Assembly (NCBI GenBank): GCA_021821425.1
Contig: JAKACL010000137.1
Span: forward strand, 1 to 7,761
Source: Pseudomonadota bacterium
Lineage (GTDB): Bacteria > Pseudomonadota > Gammaproteobacteria > Burkholderiales > Thiobacillaceae
DNA length: 7,761 nt
Direction: 5' to 3'
The notes under the pieces are model-generated. The model was not told where the DNA came from. It worked only from the letters and a program-made list of their open reading frames with translations, and searched no databases. This document shows, one piece after another, positions 1-6,760 of the stretch (within the stretch, counting starts at the first letter, position 1; every line of letters begins with the position of its first letter). Made by a program: the position numbers and the translations under genes.

Positions 1-4
1 CGAT

Positions 5-517
5 CTATATCGCCAGGTAGCGGTAGAGCTCGAGCGGCGATTCGATCGTCATCAGCAGGCCCAGACCGGCCGGCGCGGCAACCAGCGCCGCCCGTGCCGA
101 CCATTGCATCAGGTTCAGGCTGCGGGTCAGCGCGGCGCCGCTGACCACTGTGGCCAGATAGGCGTTGGATGCGGCGAAGGTGCCGCCGAGCAGGCCCTGC
201 AACCCGAGGGCGAGGGCGAATACCGCGACATTGGGTGCGAAGCCGGCGAGCAGGAAACTGGCCGCGAGGCCCAGTTGGGCGCGCAGCAGCAGCGGCTTCT
301 TGCCGTAGCGGTCGGCGAGCCGCCCCCACCACGGACTGCTCACGGCGGTGAAGAATATCGGCACGATATACAGCCAGCCGGCCAGATAGGATGCATTGCT
401 GTGCAGCGACTCGTCGAGTATCAGCGCAAAAAACGGCGGCATCCCCAGCGCGGCGAATGCGGCGATGAAATGGCACACCATGATCGTGGCGACGATGCGC
501 CGTAGCTCGATGCTCAT
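5..517 (-). CDS. pvsC: MFS siderophore exporter, N-terminal part, closed early by TAG
   Basis: This is the start of a major facilitator superfamily transporter, by context the exporter of the siderophore made by the two genes before it, acting in the inner membrane. The 170 residues contain about five hydrophobic segments (near residues 8-28, 45-62, 79-95, 98-120 and 140-158). The classic MFS loop 2-3 motif is present as GRLADRYGKK at residues 65-74. The ATG overlaps the stop of the synthetase gene by 4 nt (ATGA), which points to translational coupling. The frame ends at an in-frame TAG at positions 5-7, preceded by the rare codon ATA, whereas family members are about 400 residues with 12 helices. 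The frame therefore stops less than half way, through a nonsense or frameshift mutation or a sequence error; only four bases lie beyond it, so I cannot tell which. The family is secure; the pvsC assignment rests on gene order. Confidence 0.75.
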   Translation of the reverse strand: MSIELRRIVATIMVCHFIAAFAALGMPPFFALILDESLHSNASYLAGWLYIVPIFFTAVSSPWWGRLADRYGKKPLLLRAQLGLAASFLLAGFAPNVAVFALALGLQGLLGGTFAASNAYLATVVSGAALTRSLNLMQWSARAALVAAPAGLGLLMTIESPLELYRYLAI

Positions 518-2361
518 GACGCGCTCAGAAAGTTGGGTGCGCTGCGGCCATAGAACTTGTTGACGTCGGCCGCGCCGGTTTCACTCTTCTCGGCCAGGGT
601 GGCGGCGATCAGCAGGTACTTGATGTAAAGCCGGCCGTCGTCGAGCAGCAGACTGCGCGCGGGCATCACGTTCTCGCTCTCGGCGGCCATCTCGTCGAGC
701 AAGGCTTCGACCCGCCTCCGGACGCGGGCATGCAGCGCGGCGGGGACCAGGCCCAGCAGGCTCGCGTAGCCTTCGGCCAGGACCGCGATATTGAGCTGGA
801 GGGTGATCGTGGTGAACATCTGCGCCAGCGGCAGCGCGTCCGCAACAAAAATGCGGCGGTCCTCGAGATCGGCCACGCGGCGTGCGAGATCCGGCCAGCG
901 CCGCGCCAGTGCGTCGAAATGGATGCGCCCCGCATCGTTGTCTTTCAGCAGCAGGCGCAGACGCGGCGCCTGCCGCTGAAGGACGAGGACCGAGTTCTGC
1001 TGGTTCGATTCGAGGGCGACGCCGTAGCGCAGCCACAGCGTGAGGTGCAGACGAAGCGTCAACTCGAGGTAGTCCTCGAAGAATGCTTCAAGGTCGCCCG
1101 AGTAGAATTCCGCCGCCGCTTCTTCGGCTGCGGTGCGTCCGGAGGGCGTCTGGGCCAGCAGTGCCGCGACCGGGATCAGCGTGCTCTCGCCGAGTGCCTC
1201 GACCGGATAGCGACGCAGGATATGGCCGAGGAACATCCGGTTGTCGACATGTCCGCCGCAGCCCTCGTCGGTCAGCAGCACGCGCGCGGCAAGCGCAGGC
1301 TCGCGCGCGGCGATCTCGGCCAGCAGCGTCTGGAAGCGATGGCCGTCGTGGATCGTGCTCGGCTTGATCGTCCGGATGTTTTTCGCGCCGAGCGTGCGGA
1401 TCGTCAGCGGCAGTTTCAGATGCCACTCCGGCGCGTCGAGCAGAACGACGGTACGCACCGACAACGTCGGCGCCGCCGCGAGATAGGGGTCCGGCGCGCG
1501 CACCACGCTTTGGCGCAATCCGGCGTCGCCCAGGAATTCATCGAGTTGACGGTCCCAGACGAACGGATGCACGGGAACCAGGGCATGCGTACGGGCCATC
1601 GCCGCAGGCAGGCCGACGGCTTCGACGCTCGGCCACAGCGGCGGCAGAGTCGACTCGGCGTCGGCACTCGGATGATACAGATCGCGCGGCACCGCCAGCC
1701 AGCGCAGCACGAAGGGGCGCTGGAATTCGGGGCCGTAGGCGGCGAGCGCGTCGGCATCGAAACCGAGCTTGGCGCGGGCGGTCGGATAGAACGGGTGATC
1801 GAGAAAGGCGCCGAGCCGATCGTAGTGCAGCAGGCGCGCGTGCCAGTTCGGCAGCTGCGCGCCGCTTGTCCTGCCATGCGCGGCGCGGAACGCAGCGAAC
1901 CAGCGTTCGCGCTCGGCTTCGCCGATGCGGCGATGCTCGGCCGCAACACGGCACTCTTCGGTGAAGGCCGTGTAGCGCGCAGCCGCCGCGGCGTCGAGGC
2001 CTCGCGCAAAGCAGGCCAGGATGTCCTCGACCGTGTGGAGCGGCTTGAAGTCCCGGCCGTCGTCCCATACGAGCGGTGTGCAGGCGCTGCGCCACGCCTG
2101 CATGAAGGCTGACTCGGCGACCGGAATCCACAGGATGCCGGCGCCGAAATGGCTCACTTCGAGCCACGTGCACGCCACGCCGCCGTGGCGTGCGAGCGCA
2201 GGCGGCAGGCTGTCGCCGGTGCGGGCGGCTGCGCGGCTCACGCACTCGCGTACATTTTCCCGCAGCAGGGCATCCACCACGCGGCGGCAGATATAGGCGT
2301 CGTGTGTGTCCGTGCCAGCCGGCGTCGGGTCGATGGCGGCTTTGGATGCGGCCGCGCTCAT
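514..2361 (-). CDS. pvsB: IucA/IucC-family NIS siderophore synthetase (PvsB-like)
   Basis: This 615-residue protein has the usual length and layout of the NRPS-independent siderophore (NIS) synthetases, which adenylate a carboxylate such as citrate or 2-ketoglutarate and pass it to an amine or alcohol in the cytoplasm. Family signatures are visible in order: DHPFYPTARAKLGF at 188-201 (the HPxHPxxK-type loop), PVHPFVWD at 263-270, KLPL followed by IRT and NIRT at 316-331 (the phosphate-binding region), ALESNQQN at 449-456, and KDNDAG at 473-478. The C-terminal third, ending in RLYIKYLL near 577-584, is the FhuF-like part. Its ATG overlaps the ATP-grasp stop by 4 nt and its own TGA overlaps the exporter start by 4 nt. 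The ATP-grasp/NIS/MFS order is that of pvsABC for vibrioferrin, so a PvsB-like role on a 2-ketoglutarate-type acid is an inference. Another citrate-based siderophore remains possible. Confidence 0.88.
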   Translation of the reverse strand: MSAAASKAAIDPTPAGTDTHDAYICRRVVDALLRENVRECVSRAAARTGDSLPPALARHGGVACTWLEVSHFGAGILWIPVAESAFMQAWRSACTPLVWDDGRDFKPLHTVEDILACFARGLDAAAAARYTAFTEECRVAAEHRRIGEAERERWFAAFRAAHGRTSGAQLPNWHARLLHYDRLGAFLDHPFYPTARAKLGFDADALAAYGPEFQRPFVLRWLAVPRDLYHPSADAESTLPPLWPSVEAVGLPAAMARTHALVPVHPFVWDRQLDEFLGDAGLRQSVVRAPDPYLAAAPTLSVRTVVLLDAPEWHLKLPLTIRTLGAKNIRTIKPSTIHDGHRFQTLLAEIAAREPALAARVLLTDEGCGGHVDNRMFLGHILRRYPVEALGESTLIPVAALLAQTPSGRTAAEEAAAEFYSGDLEAFFEDYLELTLRLHLTLWLRYGVALESNQQNSVLVLQRQAPRLRLLLKDNDAGRIHFDALARRWPDLARRVADLEDRRIFVADALPLAQMFTTITLQLNIAVLAEGYASLLGLVPAALHARVRRRVEALLDEMAAESENVMPARSLLLDDGRLYIKYLLIAATLAEKSETGAADVNKFYGRSAPNFLSAS

Positions 2362-3566
2362 ACGCCGATCGTCCAGACAAGTTCGCTGCCGATCCGGTCC
2401 ATTTCCAGGCCCAGGCGCTGCATATCGGTTCCCGTGCCGCGCAGGACACCGAGGTAATCCTTGTTGGAGTGGGTCAGGTTGACCGTTTCGCCAATCGCGC
2501 GCAGCGGTTTGAACGTGATCCGGATGTCATCCGCGCGGCGATCGAAGGCCTCGGGCACGCCGGTCAGGCGGCCCGCAGACTGCGCCGTAAAGTAACGGAT
2601 CAGCGCCGCGCCCGGCGCGATGTCGAGCTGTGGCAGCGGCTCGCCCGCATAGAGACCCAGGATGATCTCGAATAAAGGCAGCCCGAGGGTATCCTGCAGC
2701 AGAAACTCGCGGTAATCGCCGATGCTGCGGTAATTGATTTCGATCAGACGGGGGCCGGCGCCGGTCATCACGAACTCTGTATGGCAGGCGCCGAACCCGA
2801 TGCCGAATCGGCGGATGATGTCGATCACTCCGGCTTCCTGCTCGGCACTCAAGCCTGTCCCCCAGCAGGCCTCCAGTTCCACGAAATGCGGTGGGGGCGA
2901 CAGTTTCACCTGGAACCCTCCGAGCACGCAGAGCCTCTCGCCATCGCCGAGAGTTTCCAGCGTGCAGAGCGGGCCAGCGATGTATTCCTCGAGGAGCAAG
3001 GGCTGACCGGGATGTTTGCTCCAGGCCGCGGCGCACTGAGCCGCGAGTTCGGCGCGGTCGCGACTCAGACTGACCTGCTGGCTGGCAACGCCTTCGCGCG
3101 GTTTGACGATGCACGGAAACGGCACGCCATCCAGGGTGCGCGCGAGCGCGGCGGGGTCGCAGACGACGGCATGCCAGAGCATGTCGAGTCCCTGGGCCTT
3201 GAGCGCGGCCCGCATTTCCGCCTTGTTTTTTGCGCGGTACGTAATGTGCCAGTCTTTGCGCGGCAACCTGAAATACTCGGCGGCGATCGCCGTACTGGTC
3301 TGCAGGTGATCGCTGTTGGAAAAAATTGCCGCGGGGGTCTGCTCGCGGCAGGTAAGGGCATCGATGACAGCGAGCGGATTGAATACGTCGCAGGCAATAA
3401 TTTCCCGCGGGTATGCCGCGAGCCCCGACTGACCGAAATAGTGTCGATGCGCCTCGGCGGCGTCGGTCAGGAGCACGACCGATAAACCCCGGCGCTGCGC
3501 CGCCGGAATGAATCCGAGGTTGACCGAGTCGGTCGGGACGTGCGCCAGTATCACGATATCGCGCAT
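2358..3566 (-). CDS. pvsA: ATP-grasp carboxylate-amine ligase of siderophore synthesis (PvsA-like)
   Basis: This is a 402-residue cytoplasmic ATP-grasp ligase, which would activate a carboxylate as acyl phosphate and form an amide bond. ATP-grasp signatures are visible: the ATP-binding lysine in CIVKPREG (152-159), the hinge LLLEEYIAGP (190-199), and the metal-binding end HTEF...RLIEINYRS (262-281), with Glu264, Glu276 and Asn278 as likely Mg ligands. The N-terminus is a Rossmann-like pre-ATP domain (residues 1-110). I chose the ATG at 3566 because GGGGAG lies just upstream and it starts 11 nt after the receptor stop; the frame stays open further upstream only inside the receptor gene. Its stop overlaps the NIS synthetase start (ATGA). 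In vibrioferrin loci the ATP-grasp PvsA sits directly before PvsB, and adding L-alanine to the siderophore is its proposed job. ATP-grasp is near certain; the substrate is inferred from context. Confidence 0.87.
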   Translation of the reverse strand: MRDIVILAHVPTDSVNLGFIPAAQRRGLSVVLLTDAAEAHRHYFGQSGLAAYPREIIACDVFNPLAVIDALTCREQTPAAIFSNSDHLQTSTAIAAEYFRLPRKDWHITYRAKNKAEMRAALKAQGLDMLWHAVVCDPAALARTLDGVPFPCIVKPREGVASQQVSLSRDRAELAAQCAAAWSKHPGQPLLLEEYIAGPLCTLETLGDGERLCVLGGFQVKLSPPPHFVELEACWGTGLSAEQEAGVIDIIRRFGIGFGACHTEFVMTGAGPRLIEINYRSIGDYREFLLQDTLGLPLFEIILGLYAGEPLPQLDIAPGAALIRYFTAQSAGRLTGVPEAFDRRADDIRITFKPLRAIGETVNLTHSNKDYLGVLRGTGTDMQRLGLEMDRIGSELVWTIGV

Positions 3567-3577
3567 GACGGCTCCCC

Positions 3578-5644
3578 TTACATGTCCATTTGCAGGGTCA
3601 GCAGGGCAGCGCGCCCGGGAGCCGGCATGCGGCCCTGGCTGAAGTCGACGCCGCGGAAGTAGTAGTCGCGATCGAACAGGTTGTTGAGCGCCAGACCTGC
3701 TTTCATCCTGGTGCCGTTCCAGTTGAAATCGCGCGTGACCTGGGCGTTCCAGACCGAATAGGACGGAATTTTCCCGACCGAGCCGGTGACATTTTCGGTG
3801 ACGGTGTTGGCGCCGTCGGAGAATGCCGAACTCTGGTACAGGCCGGTGACGTTCCAGTTCCACGCCCCGGTGCGGTAGTTGGTCTGCAGGTTGACCTGAT
3901 GCCGGGGCGCCAGCGGCAATTCGTTGCCCTTGAACTGGCCGGAAAGCTGCTCGGTGTCGACATAGGTGTAGGCGGTCTTGAATTCGAGTCCGCGGACGCG
4001 CGCCGGGCGCCACGCGAGTTCCGCTTCGATGCCCTGGTGGCGCGCTTCGCCGAGGTTGCGGAACGCGCCGGCGGCGGCGACATATTCGAGCTTGTTGTCG
4101 AAATCGAAGCGGAAGGCTGTGAGCGCGGTATCGACGTTCCGGGTCGGGCTCAGGCGCACGCCGGCTTCGTAGTTCTTCGCGCGTTCGGCAGCCAGGTTCT
4201 CGCCGCCGTAGGTGACTTGCGTGAACTGTACGGGACGCAGGGATTCGTGGAAATTGGCGAACAGGAACAAGGCGTCGCTTGCCTGATAACCGACGTCCAC
4301 GCCAGGCAGCCAGTCTCGGGTCGTGTTGGTCCCTTCCTGCCCGGTCTTGTTGTCCCGGCGGTAGGAGTCGATCTGCTCGTAACGGATACCGGGCGTAACC
4401 TTCAGCTTGTCATCGAGTAGCGAAAAAGTATCGCTCGCATAGGCGGCGACGGCATCGTTTTCGAAGCGCCAGTTGCGCGCGACGGTAAAGGCGTTGGTCG
4501 CGACGTTGCGCGAGTTGACCAGATAGTCGACTTCCTCACGCATATAACGCGCGCCGAGGGCGATCTTCTGCTTGATCCCGCCATCGATGTTGAAGGTGAA
4601 GCGGGGCTCGCTGCCGTAGACCCAGAATTCCCGCGGCGCCGACATTTCGAGCGTCGACGGGGTGTCGGCGTTGCTCGCATTGCCGAAGAAAAACTCGCGG
4701 TTGCTGTGGTGGGCAAAATTGGCCCAGCGCAGTTCAGCGCCATTGTCGAAATACTGGTTGTAGACGATGTGCCCGCGCAGCGTATCGCCGTTAAAGCGGT
4801 CGAGCGGCCGGGTCGACTGGTCGCGGTCCTGTTCGTAGGACTGCGGCGTCAGTGCGCCGGGGAGATCGTTTTCGGTTTTGTAGTATTGCAGGCCGGCCTT
4901 GATGTCGGCGTTGTCGGTGACGAACCAGTCGGCATCGAGCATCAGGTTGTTGACCGTGGTCGCCGAGTGCTCGCGCTCGGCATGGCCATCGATGACGTTT
5001 GCCTGCGCCTGCAGGCCGAGCCGTTCGTTCACGAAGCCGCCGGCACGTACATAGGTGTCGCTCAGCAGGTGGCCATTGCCCGCAATCGACAGCGTTTCCT
5101 TGGCAGTCAGGGACGGCTTGCGCGGGATGCGCTTGCTCACGAAATTGATTACCCCGCCGACGTTGTTCGGGCCGTAGTGAACCGCGACCCCGCCGCGCGC
5201 CACATCGATCGCTTCGATCGAGTTGATGGTCAATGGGAACAGCGACAGACCGGTCTGGCCGTACGGTGCCAGCGAAACCGGCATGCCGTCCACCAGCACC
5301 AGCACCTGTTCGCTGCGCAGAGGATTGAGGCCGCGGACACCGATGTTCGGCAGAATGCCGGTGCCGCTTTCATCCAGCACCCGCACGCCGGGCACGTTGC
5401 GCAGCGCGTCCTCCACGGTGCGTGCACCCGATTCGGTCAACTCTTGAGACGTGACGACGCTGCGTGCGCCGGGATGTTTTTTTGCCGTTTCGGCCGTCGG
5501 TGCGCCCAGCCAGTCGGCGCTGACCGTGACTTCCTCAAGGGTGTTGGCCGTTTTTTGCGATTCGGGTGTCGACTGGGCGTGGACATGGGAAACTGAAAAT
5601 GCCAATGAAAGGGCGCTGGCTAACGCGGATAAATGAAATTGCAT
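3578..5644 (-). CDS. FecA-like TonB-dependent ferric-siderophore receptor
   Basis: This outer-membrane receptor of 688 residues would import the ferric form of the siderophore. A signal peptide is visible at residues 1-23, with likely cleavage after VHA. It is followed by a TonB-box-like LEEVTVSA (36-43), a plug domain (about 55-175), and a 22-strand-type barrel to the end. The plug is strongly FecA-like, with GVRGLNPLRSEQV (102-114), APYGQTGLS (126-134) and YGPNNVGGVINF (157-168). There is no room for the N-terminal signalling domain of true FecA, so FecIR-style sigma signalling is unlikely. The last residue is Met rather than the usual aromatic. I chose the ATG at 5644 over one at 5689 because the latter would spoil the signal peptide and overlap the upstream gene by 34 nt; GAAGAAG precedes the chosen start. 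Adjacency to the ligase and synthetase suggests a PvuA-type role, but the ligand is inferred. Confidence 0.9.
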   Translation of the reverse strand: MQFHLSALASALSLAFSVSHVHAQSTPESQKTANTLEEVTVSADWLGAPTAETAKKHPGARSVVTSQELTESGARTVEDALRNVPGVRVLDESGTGILPNIGVRGLNPLRSEQVLVLVDGMPVSLAPYGQTGLSLFPLTINSIEAIDVARGGVAVHYGPNNVGGVINFVSKRIPRKPSLTAKETLSIAGNGHLLSDTYVRAGGFVNERLGLQAQANVIDGHAEREHSATTVNNLMLDADWFVTDNADIKAGLQYYKTENDLPGALTPQSYEQDRDQSTRPLDRFNGDTLRGHIVYNQYFDNGAELRWANFAHHSNREFFFGNASNADTPSTLEMSAPREFWVYGSEPRFTFNIDGGIKQKIALGARYMREEVDYLVNSRNVATNAFTVARNWRFENDAVAAYASDTFSLLDDKLKVTPGIRYEQIDSYRRDNKTGQEGTNTTRDWLPGVDVGYQASDALFLFANFHESLRPVQFTQVTYGGENLAAERAKNYEAGVRLSPTRNVDTALTAFRFDFDNKLEYVAAAGAFRNLGEARHQGIEAELAWRPARVRGLEFKTAYTYVDTEQLSGQFKGNELPLAPRHQVNLQTNYRTGAWNWNVTGLYQSSAFSDGANTVTENVTGSVGKIPSYSVWNAQVTRDFNWNGTRMKAGLALNNLFDRDYYFRGVDFSQGRMPAPGRAALLTLQMDM

Positions 5645-5655
5645 GATTGACTTCT

Positions 5656-5901
5656 TCAAGGGTTGGAAAATTGGGCTTGCGATGAGCATGGCGCCCGCAG
5701 CGCGGGCTCAGGTGCGGCACATTCAACGGACGCCAGATCGTCGGCAAGTTCGAGGCAGGCCTCGCGCTCGGCGGGCGTGAGTTCGCTGTACTCGGCCGCA
5801 CGCTCGAGCAGCAATTGCGCTGTGGCCTGGTTTCGGTTGCATGGGTGGCGCAGCATTACAAGCGCGGCGACCAGGAGTGATGCTGGAGAGGCGGTTCGCA
5901 T
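5656..5901 (-). CDS. Small hypothetical protein (81 aa), hydrophobic N-terminus
   Basis: I do not recognise this 81-residue protein. It has an N-terminal hydrophobic stretch (about 6-17) after a single Arg, ending near RHPC. This could be a membrane anchor or a poor signal peptide; Cys21 lacks a proper lipobox. A predicted helical part follows (about 24-60, ending ACLELADDLASVEC), then a Pro/Ala/Ser-rich tail. It has four cysteines (21, 49, 61, 72). Translation from the ATG at 5901 is supported by AAAGGGA a few bases upstream and by tight packing: 13 nt after the peroxiredoxin stop and 11 nt before the receptor start. It may assist the peroxiredoxin or the receptor, but that is speculation from position only. 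Its reality as a gene rests on spacing and the ribosome binding site. Confidence 0.6.
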   Translation of the reverse strand: MRTASPASLLVAALVMLRHPCNRNQATAQLLLERAAEYSELTPAEREACLELADDLASVECAAPEPALRAPCSSQAQFSNP

Positions 5902-5914
5902 GCAAGTCCCTTTC

Positions 5915-6436
5915 TCAGGCGGCTGCCACGAAGCCACCGCGGGGCTGCCATTCGCGGGCGGTGATTTCGCGGCTCTGCAGTGCGTGCAGCAGGCGCAGGC
6001 TTTCGCGCGCCGAGCGGCCGGCGTTGAGGTCGTTAGCCGCGATGCTGACGATTCGGCCTTCGGGGCTGGCGATGAACGTGGCGCATAGCGCCACGCCGGA
6101 GTCGGCGAGCACGCCGAAGCGCCGGGCAAGTTCATGCGACACGTCGCCCAGCATTGGAAATGCGACCGGGCCGAGACCGTGCTTGACCCAGCTGCAGTGG
6201 GCGAGTGCCGAATCGACGCTGGCGCCGAGCAGCACAGCACCCGAGATGTCGAAGTCGTGGCTCAGGTCCGAGTAGGCCCGAACCTCGGTCGCGCAGACGG
6301 AAGTGAAATCGAGCGGCCAGAAAAACAACACCAGCCACTTGCCGCGGTATTGCGCGAGCGAAACGGGTTCGATGCGCCCATCAGGCAGATAGGCTTCGCT
6401 GACGATGTCGGGAAGCGTGTGTCCAATCGAGATCAT
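5915..6436 (-). CDS. Divergent peroxiredoxin (AhpC/TSA family)
   Basis: This 173-residue protein has a thioredoxin-fold peroxiredoxin sequence aligning by eye along most of AhpC. Family members reduce peroxides with a peroxidatic cysteine. The active-site motif PxxxTxxC is intact as PLDFTSVC (41-48), giving Cys48 as the peroxidatic residue, followed by ATE in place of the usual PTE. Two key positions differ. The catalytic Arg expected in the GLADRATF-like segment is Cys118 (GVALCATF, 114-121). The C-terminal VCP resolving-cysteine motif is replaced by ITA near 158-160. Cys81 follows His80. The protein is slightly shorter than AhpC (about 187 residues). The start at 6436 is fixed by a near-perfect AAGGAGG 6 nt upstream; a longer frame to 6505 runs into the preceding gene. 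It starts 11 nt after the 80-aa gene. The family is clear; normal peroxidase activity is doubtful. Confidence 0.85.
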   Translation of the reverse strand: MISIGHTLPDIVSEAYLPDGRIEPVSLAQYRGKWLVLFFWPLDFTSVCATEVRAYSDLSHDFDISGAVLLGASVDSALAHCSWVKHGLGPVAFPMLGDVSHELARRFGVLADSGVALCATFIASPEGRIVSIAANDLNAGRSARESLRLLHALQSREITAREWQPRGGFVAAA

Positions 6437-6447
6437 GAATGCCTCCT

Positions 6448-6690
6448 TCAATGCAGGGTGGATTGCTGGAAAACGGGATGGGCTGCGCAGGACACGGCGC
6501 ACCATTCAGTCGACAGCCGCTGGCAGGCGTTGGCGAGTACCGGACCGCTTGCGCCCGCCTGCATCCAGCGCAAATGCTGCTCGACCATACGGGCGAGCTT
6601 CTTGCAGCCGGTTTGCTGATAGCGGTGCATCAGCCATAAGGTCGCGGCGATGACGATTTCGTGGGTGTCGTGGGGCGGGGATGTGTGCAT
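6448..6690 (-). CDS. Small Cys/His-rich hypothetical protein (80 aa)
   Basis: I do not recognise this 80-residue protein. It looks mostly helical: a first helix around 10-25 (IVIAATLWLMHRY), a basic amphipathic segment around 28-43 with GCKKLARM and EQHLRWM, and a third around 50-68. It has four cysteines (29, 56, 64, 68), three of them in CQRLSTEWCAVSC, and seven histidines. This could suit metal or redox chemistry, though the spacing matches no motif I know. AAGGAGA sits about 7 nt before the ATG at 6690, a strong ribosome binding site. It begins 70 nt after hemP and ends 11 nt before the peroxiredoxin start, so it is likely co-transcribed with both. Its role is unknown; iron-limitation physiology is inferred from the neighbours. 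Confidence 0.7.
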   Translation of the reverse strand: MHTSPPHDTHEIVIAATLWLMHRYQQTGCKKLARMVEQHLRWMQAGASGPVLANACQRLSTEWCAVSCAAHPVFQQSTLH

Positions 6691-6760
6691 GCCAGTCTCC
6701 TTGGGTTAGGTAGCTGGCTGGCGCGTGCGCGCGGGCGGGCGGGTACTGCGGTGGGCGGAT

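Noticed and set aside
730..2112. Long plus-strand frame of 460 codons antisense to the synthetase gene
   Set aside because: It is a shadow of GC-rich codon use: low-complexity Arg/Gln-rich product, no recognisable domain, and the opposite strand carries a clear NIS synthetase.
3567..4013. Upstream extension of the ATP-grasp frame to 4013
   Set aside because: The extra 149 codons overlap the receptor gene and read as low-complexity out-of-frame sequence; the ATG at 3566 has a good ribosome binding site and begins the ligase fold.
3590..4420. Plus-strand frame of 276 codons within the receptor gene, and a similar one at 4706-5596
   Set aside because: Both lie wholly antisense to a well supported TonB-dependent receptor and look like composition artefacts.
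5645..5689. Earlier ATG for the receptor
   Set aside because: It would put 15 residues before a clean signal peptide and overlap the preceding gene; the ATG at 5644 has its own ribosome binding site.
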